From positions 1 through 62,653 of the forward strand of contig JBAOKB010000005.1 in the NCBI GenBank assembly GCA_037044905.1: 62,653 nucleotides of DNA, read 5' to 3'. The translations under genes and the position numbers were made by a program. Each line of letters starts with the position of its first letter. Positions within the stretch are counted from its first letter, which is position 1. Below the pieces are notes generated by a model. It saw nothing but the letters and a program-made list of their open reading frames with translations. It did not search any database and was not told where the DNA came from. This DNA comes from Hortaea werneckii (taxonomy: Eukaryota; Ascomycota; Dothideomycetes; Mycosphaerellales; Teratosphaeriaceae). Below are positions 50,301 through 58,738 of the stretch, one piece after another.

Positions 50301-50831
50301 ACCCAGTCAAACATCACAAGTGGCGAGGGCGCACAGTTGAAGAAGATGGCCAAGGGCAAGCAAACCTCCTATGACCCTAAGAAGGAGAAGAAGCTGTCCA
50401 TCTTTGCTGCTCTCTCATACCCGAAGTGGCAGGATGATGTGATCGAAGTGGTTCGACAAAATTTCAAGGACATGAAGTTGGACGTTGGCAGTGTCAGCAA
50501 GTCCATCCCCAAGACCGAGAGCAAGCGAGCCATGCCTTTCGTCCAAGGACTCAAGAAGAGCCTGGAGACTGGCATCGAGCCATCGACCGTCTTTGAAAGG
50601 AAGCTGGCATTTGACGAGGTCAAGGTGCTGAAGGAGATGGTTCCTGGACTGAAGCAGACGATCCAGAAATGCGCTGCTGTCGAAGTCATTGTTGTGAATG
50701 AAGGTGGGAAGAGTGGAAAGGTGGTTGGTGGTAGCGAGGGTGTAAAGGAGGGCGAGGAGAGAGCGGAACTGCCCCAGGTTGCAGAGAATGCTGTTCCTGG
50801 CCAGCCGACATTCTTCTTTGAGAATGCGTAA
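47334..50831 (+). CDS. CDC60: Cytosolic leucyl-tRNA synthetase
   Basis: Intronless, 1165 residues. The ATG at 47334 sits in a strong context (ACCATGG); the upstream frame starts only at a TTG. Class I signatures: HIGH as HAGH in PYMNGTLHAGHSFT (about residue 85) and KMSKS in GEKMSKSTGNF (about 776). The CP1 editing domain includes VPATLRPETMYGQNCCFVGP and TGVVTSVPSDSPDDYATMMD. The anticodon-binding and C-terminal domains of the eukaryotic/archaeal type follow. Length, lack of a presequence and domain type identify the cytoplasmic enzyme. Leucyl-tRNA formation and editing of mischarged tRNA. Confidence 0.97.
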   Translation: MAAVNATQAALQPAAQPKGTLKIENTDKRDTLIASEKKYQKAWADSKVFEQDAPSLQDVPLHALAPKELREKHPKYLATMAYPYMNGTLHAGHSFTASKLEFAVGWARMKGLRALYPQGYHCTGMPIKACADKLVREIEMFGQNFEKCELNEVAADEDTEKPKGEVNGELTAPAPVQETTQTDVTKFSAKKSKAAAKTNVALKYQFQIMLALGIPIEEIHKFADPQHWLEFFPPLCQRDLTNLGCRVDWRRSMVTTDANPYYDAFVRWQMNRLKEMGKIKFGKRYTVYSPKDGQACMDHDRSTGEGVNVQEYTALKLRVKEWAAPAQEKVSSKIPEGGNVYFVPATLRPETMYGQNCCFVGPSIDYGVYEIVKGKEYYFVSDRAARNMAFQGVTPEWGVYPKVADLKGSDVVGTLVAAPLSVHKQGVRILPMESVKASKGTGVVTSVPSDSPDDYATMMDLVKKADYYGIKKEWADLEILPIIDTPSYGNLTAKHLVEKMKINSPKDAKQLAEAKDLAYKEGFYKGKMIYGDFAGKTVEEAKPLVKQQLLDSGEAFNYAEPDGLVVSRSGDECVAGHLDQWFMNYGTPSRSGDGTWQPAVLEHVTNEKGEGLHTFSTEVKNAFTQVLDWLAQWACARSYGLGTKLPWDQSQLVESLSDSTIYMAYYTIAHMLHKDIFGKEPGSAGLSPDEMTDEVWDYLFCRSETIPEHLKSKEESLKKMRREFEYWYPLDVRISGKDLIQNHLTFFLYVHVAIFPKEYWPRAIRVNGHLLLNGEKMSKSTGNFLTLADATNKFGADATRIALADAGDGIEDANFEETVANSNILRMYELRAWCESVINDARPLKDGETYDQVRQNERHKNNDSIQRTGAKGFWDEVFENELNGLVKIAGEEYDASNYKAAVKSGLYDFTSARDFYREITKAAGIGMHADSLRRYIELQALMVTVVAPHWAEHIWLEVLKKSDTVQNALFPEAPAQKPELTAAREYVRSTQSNITSGEGAQLKKMAKGKQTSYDPKKEKKLSIFAALSYPKWQDDVIEVVRQNFKDMKLDVGSVSKSIPKTESKRAMPFVQGLKKSLETGIEPSTVFERKLAFDEVKVLKEMVPGLKQTIQKCAAVEVIVVNEGGKSGKVVGGSEGVKEGEERAELPQVAENAVPGQPTFFFENA

Positions 50832-51483
50832 ACCGCCGAGGCAATGATTAGCCATGGCCAGGACGTGACGATCGGGTGCGGATGGGTCGCCGTCCGGCGA
50901 GGGGGTACAATCTGTTGCTGAAGTCACGGTGCTGCGGCCGACGCTAAATAGCTACATGTAGGAACAACTTTTATGCGCCTAATCGTGAGCGAATCTGCAT
51001 GCACATGAGGCGAGCTTTGTTCGTCACTGTCAACTCGATGGGTCTTCCAACTAGTACATAGCATGCTATAGCACCGCAGGCACTTAAGGTACCCCCAATA
51101 GCACAACAATGGCGCTTAAACCCGGCCTTGGCCCGATAGCAGTCCTCGTGAGCCACTTTCTCATCATCGTTACGGTTTTTCCGGCAGAGTTTGGACGACT
51201 CGGAAGCTTGGGATAAACCCCATTCCAGAACAACCGAAAAAGGCCCAATCATGAGCCCCACGATGACCGATGATGACCGTGCAGTTTCAGGGCAGACAAA
51301 CGTCCCCGCATCGAGCCCCAAACTGGCTGACTGACTGGCCCTTGGCGGGGACTCCGCCCCTCCCCGCTTGCCTTGTCAATCGCCGACGAGCAATATGTTC
51401 CGGCCGGTTCGCTCTTTGCTCAGCGTATTGCTCGCTCAAAATGCATGTGTCGCCGACGAAGCGGATTGCCATGCTAGACGGAC
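50832..51483 (+). promoter_or_regulatory. Upstream region of the Zn2Cys6 regulator
   Basis: 652 bp containing the 3' end of the synthetase gene and the promoter of the regulator. A GC-rich stretch at 51304-51367 holds three matches to the SYGGRG CreA consensus. No gene recognised. Confidence 0.4.
51304..51367. promoter_or_regulatory. Cluster of three CreA-like sites
   Basis: CCCCGC at 51304-51309, GCGGGG at 51345-51350 and CCCCGC at 51362-51367 each match SYGGRG on one strand. The consensus occurs about once per 256 bp by chance on both strands, so three in 64 bp is a modest enrichment. They lie 120-180 bp before the regulator's ATG and would fit carbon catabolite control. Confidence 0.35.
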
Positions 51484-53712
51484 ATGTCCACCGCTCCGTC
51501 CAACACTCCGAGAACACGGACCGGCTGGTAAGATTGTTAATCCGGGGCGCCGATGCGGACGACCACCAAACGGTGCAGGGACTGATGGGTGTACAGCCAG
51601 AACTGCCGTGTAAGGCACCTGAAATGTAGGCGACTTCCCACCTTGGTGGCTCTTGGGTCCGAAGCCGTATCGCTGACACGCGCGGAAAAGGTGACGAGCA
51701 ACGACCCTCCTGCACAAGATGTGAAAAGGCAGGTATGTATGGATGCAAACGGCTCTATTCAGCGGCAGGTTCTGACTTCGGTTGTGCAACAGGCATTGAG
51801 TGCGTCCGTGGATACAATATTCGCTTCAGACATGGCGCCAATCCAAGGTATGCACATCCGATCCTTGGGCACGAGACCTGGTTCTTGACCAGATTGCAGC
51901 ATCGCTTCCAAGGGCCCCGGTCCCGCCAAATCGGATCTGGATTTTAGCAAGACCCAGCCATGGGTGAAGACGGCTAGAAATCTGACCTTTCTAGATGAGA
52001 CGCAAGAACTCATCAGCATCTATGACCATGCCGCCGAGCCAGAGACAGACTACACTGCTGTGTTCCAGTGGCCTGAGAGTACTGGCACCCCGTCTGGCCC
52101 GTCGTCCGGCTTCGATACACATTCAGCACCTAGAGATTCCCCAGCGACTGTCAATAGCAACAGTGCTCTAGAACGAGTGCACTCGACAGGCCACGCCGAT
52201 TTTGCTGGCTTGACTTCGCCAGCTAAACGTCGACGGTTAACGACGAGCGGCCCATACAACACTGCGAGCACATCACCCGCTAATTCCCAGGGCGTCTTAT
52301 CACATGTATTTCAGTCGACCTCGTCTCCGGCGAAATCATGGCACGCATCACCGCACAACAAAGTCTCTCCTCACTCAGGCTGGACTCCTCAGCTAATGCA
52401 GGACATTGAGGAGCTGACCGGTGGCTATGGGGCCGATTCGACCGGGCTGAACGTCGACACTGGAGATGGGAGCGGCTATGGCGCAGCTACCGCGAGCGCA
52501 GATGCGAGCACCGGCTTCGCATCGCTTGAGCCGACGGTCTCACTTGGTCAACAGACCTTCAATGCTGTCTCCGACTCGCTCTCACGTATCTACCTCGATA
52601 CGCCGGTATGGCCGCTCGAGAAGAAAGAGGAGGCGTATTTACTACGATACTATGTGGAGCATCTGTCACGGAACTTTGACCTCACAGACAGTCTGAAACA
52701 TTTTCGATACATGGTACCGCAGCGAGCAGCAACTTGTCCGACACTTCTCAATGCCATCCTAGCCCTGTCGGCGAGGCATCTGAGTCGAGTGGGGAAGTAC
52801 GATCCTCTTGTGTCCAACAAGTACCACCAAGAGTGCCTCAAGCATCTTATACCCATGCTGGATGATACAACGGCAATATTGGACGAAAATCTATTGGCCT
52901 CGACCATCATACTTCGGCACCTCGAGGAGATCGAAGTTCCACTTTCTGGCCAGTCCCCGGCAGATCAACAAAGTCATCTTTTCGGCGCCCATGCTTTTAT
53001 GATGAGCCAAGAACACGTCGCGATGGCCGGTGGTTTGCGACAAGCGGCGTTTTGGGTGGGTCTTCGGCAGGAAATCTACGTTGCTTTCGTGAACCAGCGG
53101 TCGATCATTCCCGACTTGACGCATTGCAATGTCGATCGCTCGTTCGATGCTGCACCGGACGACGTCTGGGCCTGCAGGATGGTGGTGCTGTGCGCAGACG
53201 TGATCCGCTGGTGTTTTGGAAGCGAAGATCACAACGTGTCCACCTATACCTACCTTGCGGACATGGTCGCCCAGTGGCATGCATCGAAGCCGCCCTCTTT
53301 CACACCAATCTATTATGCGCCGCCGGGACCTGACAACGTCTTCCCAGAGCTATGGTATGTCCAAGATGATGTGCTCGTGGGACTACATCACTACCACATA
53401 GCTCGGATCTTACTAGCCTCCTACAACCCTCGCATTCCCCGTTTGGGACCCGGACGTGCCGTGGCCTTGCGGGAAATGGATCAGGAGATCAAAGAACATG
53501 TCCTGGCCGGGTGCGGCATGACGCTGAGCAATTCCTCCATGGCTCCCAATTTCACCTACGCAAGCATGGGTGTCACGATGGCGGGCGACAAGTTCACCGA
53601 CCGCCGGGAGCAAGAGGCGCTCATGGATGTCCTGAGGGTTTGTGACGAACAGTATGGGTGGCCGACGGGACATGCTACAGGCAATCTGAAGCTTGCTTGG
53701 GGTTGGGAGTAG
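51484..53712 (+). CDS. Zn(II)2Cys6 transcription factor with fungal-specific C-terminal domain
   Basis: Five exons: 51484-51527, 51597-51625, 51691-51732, 51793-51847 and 51900-53712; 1983 nt, 660 residues. Four small introns (69, 65, 60, 52 nt), each with a CTGAY or TTGAC branch-like site, lie inside and just after the DNA-binding domain. Splicing yields MSTAPSNTPRTRTGCQNCRV, RHLKCDEQRPSCTRCEKAGI and ECVRGYNIRFRHGANPS: a perfect C-x2-C-x6-C-x5-C-x2-C-x6-C zinc cluster with the family's usual downstream RGYNIRFRHG. A disordered Ser/Thr/Pro linker follows to about residue 230, then a fungal_trans_2-type helical domain (YYVEHLSRNFDLTDSLKHFR, LNAILALSARHLSRVGKYDP). No longest frame shows the zinc cluster; it appears only after splicing. 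It may control the neighbouring sugar genes. Confidence 0.88.
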
Positions 53713-54176
53713 TTATGGTGGCCGATTTTTACGATTTCTTCAACGACTGTACACAAGCAGAGCAATACGACCGATATGATGATTCTAAAATGATTTGTTG
53801 AATTAGCTTTAGCCTTTTCATGTTGTAGTTTACAATTCAAAAGTAGCGCAGTATCTACTAATGCGAAATTGCATGAGCTTACTTCACATTCGCTCGAGCA
53901 ACTCGCATGTCGCCTGACGCAAGTCATACCTAAGTGACGATTTGTCCGCCTAATGCACGGCAGCGTTATCAAACATCGAACAATTAACGCCTCAATTGCA
54001 AGCGGCGAAAGAACAGTCACAAAGTGAAATAAAGCGATGAGACGGAAGCTTGTTCTTGGACTTTTGGAAAGATCATAACATCATTACATTCTCAACTACC
54101 TTCGCTCAAGGTAGGAGCTACATACACACAAAAGAAAGCCCGATACCCGCATGGAGAAAAAAAGCAGACGATAAAT
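53713..54176. other. Convergent 3' region (regulator / MIOX)
   Basis: 464 bp between convergent stops. A/T-rich with several AATAAA-like stretches on both strands. No gene seen. Confidence 0.4.
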
Positions 54177-55181
54177 CTACCACCTAATGACACGTTCCGT
54201 CTCGCCCTCCCTCGGTGGGAAGTAAGTGTTGATCAGGCCCATGTAGTACTTCTTAAGCTCCTGGGCGTCCGGGAGCCCGTCGGACTTGGAGTAGAGGTCG
54301 TACGGGTTGAACGCCTTCACGGCCTTGAACATCTGCTCGTCCTTCTCGTTCATCATCCACTTGTAGCCGCCGGCGCTGTGCCAGGGGTAGAAGGAGTGGT
54401 ACCGGATCATAGCGAGCGCCTCGTCGGGCAGCGTGCTCTGGTCCTTGCAGATGTGGTACAGGTACTCGTCGTGGCCCCAGCTGAGCATGACGTTGTCGAG
54501 GCCGCAGCCGGGGGTGTAGATGCCGTACTTGGTGCTGTAGATGGGGTCCTTGCTGTCCGGGTTGTTCTCGAACGTGCCCGGGTAGATGATGGATTCGTCG
54601 AAGCGGCAGCCGACGGGGAAAGTGTCGCCGACGACGTCCCATTGACCGCGGGCGTCGTAGAAGAAAAGGAGCTTGCCGAGGTCGTGGACGAGGCCGACGA
54701 GCTGGAACCATTGGGGCTTGCCGTCACGGCGGATGGCTTCGGCAGACTGGAGCAGGTGCTCGATCTGGCTGAGGGAGGTGTCAGGGTCGGACTCATCGAT
54801 GAGTTCGTTGAGCTTCTCCATCGCTTGCCAGATGGTCATCTCGGCACGGGTCTTAGACTTGAAGTCGTTGCGGGCTTTGAGGTTGTAGGCGACGGTCTGC
54901 TTCTCGTGCTGTTCACGGTAGAAGTTCTTGACACGATCGCAGGCATCTTCGTATTGACGGAACTGAGTCTTGTCCTTTTCAGAGTCGAACTGCGACTTCT
55001 CGTAGATGTCGACCTCCTCCTTGGTGGCGTTGCCGTTCTTGACGCGCATGGCGGCCTTCAGAACGTTGACCTCATCGACGGCGTCGGAGGTTGCTTCGAG
55101 AGCAAGACCATCGCGGTGGTCGTTGAAGTTCTCATTGATGTTGGGCTGCTCGGTGTGCTCGAGAACAGCTGCTGGTGCCAT
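54177..55181 (-). CDS. MIOX: myo-Inositol oxygenase
   Basis: Intronless, 334 residues. Every expected di-iron ligand is visible: His in EHLLQSAEAIRR, HD in LVGLVHDLGKLL, His in LSWGHDEYLYHIC, His in MIRYHSFYPWHSAGGYKWMM, and Asp in NPYDLYSKSD. Other family blocks are WFQLVGLVHD, GTFENNPDSKDPIYSTKYGI and YYMGLINTYFPP. MIOX uses O2 to cleave myo-inositol to D-glucuronate, the first committed step of inositol catabolism in eukaryotes. The N-terminal 60 residues are variable. No targeting signal, so cytosolic. It lies between the Zn2Cys6 regulator and two sugar-type dehydrogenases. Confidence 0.95.
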   Translation of the reverse strand: MAPAAVLEHTEQPNINENFNDHRDGLALEATSDAVDEVNVLKAAMRVKNGNATKEEVDIYEKSQFDSEKDKTQFRQYEDACDRVKNFYREQHEKQTVAYNLKARNDFKSKTRAEMTIWQAMEKLNELIDESDPDTSLSQIEHLLQSAEAIRRDGKPQWFQLVGLVHDLGKLLFFYDARGQWDVVGDTFPVGCRFDESIIYPGTFENNPDSKDPIYSTKYGIYTPGCGLDNVMLSWGHDEYLYHICKDQSTLPDEALAMIRYHSFYPWHSAGGYKWMMNEKDEQMFKAVKAFNPYDLYSKSDGLPDAQELKKYYMGLINTYFPPREGETERVIRW

Positions 55182-56151
55182 CTTGACGGTTGTGAAAGAG
55201 CAGATTGATGATTAAGATCTTCACACAGTCTAAGATACGAGAGTGATACTGCAAGAGAGAATGATATCGAGAGTGATGAGAAACAAGAGGCCGTCCGCTC
55301 ACCTTTTCTATCATTTCACATTGCCTATACGGCATTAGAACCCCGTGGTCCACTTGCCTTCCCCCAGCCCGTAAGGCAAGTAGAGCACGGGCGGAATGGC
55401 AATTGTGGGCGCTCCGCAAATGCTTCAGATGCCATCTGGAGAAGGTCTCATCCTCGCCTAGACCCATCCTTACGCCTCCCTGCAGCCCATCGTGTCATGT
55501 CTGAAGTCTGATTGCCACGCTTTCGCCATGTGCCAACCTTCATTGGCTCCGGCCGGACAAACTCCCCACTCCCAAGAGCCTAGCGTTCCGAAATGGAGGG
55601 TGGAGACGGAGGCATTTTTTCACGCATCCTCAGAGCTATACTCGATGAGGATTAGGGCTGCCTCGATATGGCAGCCCGGACAGCAGGATTTTCCTTCCGC
55701 TCCGAGGGGTGGAAGCTTGTGCGGGTCAAAGAGGTCATTAGGAGGACGTTCAGAGGCCGATTGGCCAAAGCATGCGGGAATTGTTACCTTTCTCAGCTTT
55801 GTCTTCAACGCTACGGGATCAAGTTTCTCCTATCCCGCTCCGAAGCCCGTCTCGAGCATCGGAGGTGGCTCAGATAGGAAGTAACGCATTCATTCTACCC
55901 AGAGCACATGTGGTTCCACGGTCTCAGGTTTTTCCGGAGTCCCCGTCTGAGCCTTGTGTGTAGCAACAGACTATGCACGGTCTGTGCATTGCTGTGAAGG
56001 CAAGATGGCACCTTACTAAGGATGAATTCGGTCGGATGCCACGGCGTGGGGCCACATTCAAGCGTCGCAGCAGTACGAAGAACGAATAGAGAATCTGTTC
56101 AGGACTGACAAGGAATCACAAAGCTATTGTATGTGCGCATGATCCATATCT
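55182..56151. other. Intergenic region upstream of MIOX
   Basis: 970 bp with the MIOX promoter. CreA-like sites occur at 55362-55367 and 55564-55569 (minus orientation), about the number expected by chance. An ATGCAC-5 nt-GTGCAT inverted repeat is at 55973-55989. Overlapping small frames at 55492-55884 are not supported. Confidence 0.4.
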
Positions 56152-57055
56152 TTACCTACCCATCCAACCGCCGTCAACGGTTAGGATCTCACCAGAGACA
56201 TATCCGCTAGCTCTACTCGCAAGGTATACCACACTTCCTTTGAAGTCCTCGGGATTGCCCCATCGGCCTGCTGGTATCCGCTCCAGGATGCTTGCCGCTC
56301 TCTTCTCATCGTTTATCAACGCAGTGTTCATCTCTGTAGCAATATAGCCCGGAGCTATAGCGTTGACGCAGATCCCTTGGGCTGCCCACTGGTTAGACAA
56401 GGCTTTGGTGAGCTGACCGACAGCACCTTTGCTTGCAGCGTATGCGGGGACATTGATGCCGCCTTGGAAGGTCAAAAGTGATCCAACATTGATAATGCTG
56501 CCTCGTCGTCCATGCTCGTCTGGCGACCTAGCGAGCATGTGTGCACCCACATCTCGGCAAAGAGTGAATACTGCGTTCAAGTTCACCTGCATGACTTCGT
56601 TCCAGTCGTCGTCCGGAAATTGGTGAGCCGGATGTCTTCTCTGGATGCCACCACAGTTCAGCAGGATGTGGATCTGGTATCCATCTTTGAGCACTTTCGG
56701 CAGTAGTGATTTCATCGATTCGTTCGAGGCGAGGTCTGCGGTATAGATCTGAGACTTGCGGCCAAGTTTCTCAATCGCCTGTTTGGTCGCTTGATTTGAC
56801 TCATCACGCTATCTCTGGTTAGCTACCAGTAACCTTACAGCCAGCATAAAGTCACTGTGGTTTGCCTACCTGCACAAGCAAAACATCCGCACCCGCTTCT
56901 GCCAATGCTATTGCCATAGCTTGCCCAATTCCACGTGTGCCTCCGGTGACCAGGGCGGTCTTCCCTTCGAGGGAGAAAAGCTGCTGCACTGAATTCATCT
57001 TGCCTGGTCCGCTTTGCAAATGCTCACTAAGTTGCTGTGCTCTTTCACTGGCCAT
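56152..57055 (-). CDS. Short-chain dehydrogenase/reductase, KduD-like
   Basis: Exons 56870-57055 and 56152-56808 (minus strand), 61-nt intron with GCTAACC, 280 residues. The start at 57055 (MASERAQQLSEHL) is preferred; an in-frame ATG at 56998 (MNSVQQLFSLEG) is possible. Cofactor motif TGGTRGIG, splice junction ADVLLVQRDESNQATKQA, NCGGI, catalytic Ser in GSLLTFQGG, YAASK (YxxxK) and the C-terminal SGYVSGEILTVDGGWMGR are all present. The nearest familiar enzymes are 2-deoxy-D-gluconate 3-dehydrogenases and related sugar-acid SDRs; an L-xylulose-reductase-like role is also possible. Substrate is inferred only from the neighbourhood. Divergent from the zinc dehydrogenase. Confidence 0.9.
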
Positions 57056-57371
57056 GAGAGCTGTCGAAGCAGGTCCAACGGGTGAGATATACAACAAGCA
57101 GTCCGTCACAAAGAATGCGTTCATAAGCCGAACATACACTCGGTTCAAGGGTGTCGCCCCCGCTGTAATTCGATGGCTTCCCTTGATTGGTCCAAGAGAG
57201 GCTGTCGGCCTTTGAAGTAGTGGGGGAGCCAAAGCCGACGGTGAACATTCTCGACATTGTATAGAGGACATTGCAACCAAACCGTTTCTACAGCTTCTCA
57301 CCTTTACTGACTTGTCTTTGAAAAGAGCAAGAGTCTATAGCATTTGGCCCAATCGAGATACTAAGGCAACA
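57056..57371. promoter_or_regulatory. Bidirectional promoter of the SDR / zinc dehydrogenase pair
   Basis: 316 bp between divergent starts. Possible elements: CreA-like CCCCGC (57158-57163) and GTGGGG (57220-57225), a GTCGGC...GCCGAC inverted repeat (57204-57209 and 57234-57239), and CCG-10 nt-CGG at about 57128-57143, an everted half-site arrangement of the kind Zn2Cys6 proteins can bind. All are consensus matches only. Confidence 0.4.
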
Positions 57372-58587
57372 ATGGCTACCCAAATCCAGTCTTCCGTGCT
57401 CCACGGTGTCAAAGACCTCAGAATTGTAAGTCCACTCCGGGGTTAAGACATCAAGGTGGTCGAAAAGGCAATTGACCATTCTCTAGGAGCTTAGACAACT
57501 TGACGCGCCGGCTGCCGATGAGCTTCAAGTTCGCGTGGCATCTACTGGACTCTGCGGCAGCGACCTGCATTACTACTCCCACTTCCGAAACGGCGACATC
57601 CTCGTCCGCGAACCACTCTCCCTTGGCCACGAATCCGCCGGCGTGGTATCAGCCGTAGGATCTTCCGTCTCAGGATTCAAGCCCGGCGACAAAGTAGCAC
57701 TAGAGGTTGGCCTGCCCTGCGAAAAGTGCCAACGATGTCAACAAGGTCGGTATAACATTTGCAAGGAGATGAAGTTCCGGAGCAGCGGGAAAAGCTTCCC
57801 ACACTTCCAAGGTACGCTGCAAGAACGGATCAACCACCCGGCAAAGTGGTGCTACAAGCTACCCGAAGATGTGAGTCTGGATATTGGCGCGTTGCTGGAG
57901 CCGCTGGGCGTGGCACTCCATGCGTTCCGGAGATCACAGATGCCGAAGGGCGCAACTGTTCTCGTCTTTGGCGCTGGAGCTGTCGGATTATTGTGCGCTG
58001 CGGTCGCTAGGCTGCAAGGCGCTGGCAAAGTCGTCATAGCGGATATCGACGCCGGGAGATTAGACTTCGCTGTCCAGAACTCCTTCGCGCATGCCTCTTA
58101 CACGGTACCGATGAAGCGAGGGAAGGACATGGATGAGAACCTCGCAATTGCCAAGGAAACCGCGGCAGCGATTGGTCAAGTCGATAATGTTGGCGAGGTG
58201 GATACGGTCTTCGAGTGCACTGGTGTCCCCTCCTGCGTCCAGGCGGCGATCTTCAGCACACGGCCAGGAGGCCGATTGATGCTAGTCGGCATGGGCCATC
58301 CGATCCAGACGATCCCATTGGGCGCAGCGGCACTACGGGAAGTAGACATCGTCGGTGTCTTCAGATACGCCAACACTTACCAGGAAAGCATCGAGCTTGT
58401 ACAGAAAGCGGCCAAATCCTCAGAAGGTCCGGACTTTAGAAAGCTAGTGACGCACCGTTTCAGCGGACTTGCGGAAGCTCCCAAGGCCTTTGAAATGGCA
58501 GGCAAGACGAAGGACGCGGACGGCAAGCTGGTATTGAAGGTGGTCATTGATAGTCTCAACGGTGCGCAATACTCCTCGAAGCTGTGA
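57372..58587 (+). CDS. Zinc-dependent polyol dehydrogenase (sorbitol/xylitol type)
   Basis: Exons 57372-57425 and 57487-58587, 61-nt intron, 384 residues. Exon 1 encodes MATQIQSSVLHGVKDLRI; the long frame alone begins at a GTG and lacks this. Medium-chain dehydrogenase landmarks: catalytic zinc region TGLCGSDLHYYSHFRNGD and GHESAGVVSAVG, structural zinc cysteines in GLPCEKCQRCQQGRYNIC, and the Rossmann motif VLVFGAGAVGLLCAA. Asp after ADID supports NAD preference. The family oxidises sorbitol, xylitol, L-arabinitol or related polyols. Its C-terminus (FRKLVTHRFSGLAEAPKAFE) is typical. It may act with the adjacent SDR and MIOX. Confidence 0.92.
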
Positions 58588-58738
58588 AAGCCTTAGATAG
58601 GACGCTGACTGGGTGAACAGTAGATTCGACTTGAAAAGCGTAGAAGCATTGATGGCATTAATGGAATTTCGAAGTATGCGTTGTCTAGAAGCATTTAAGG
58701 CGCGAGCGTGCAGAAGTCAAAAGAACACAGGCTCTGTT

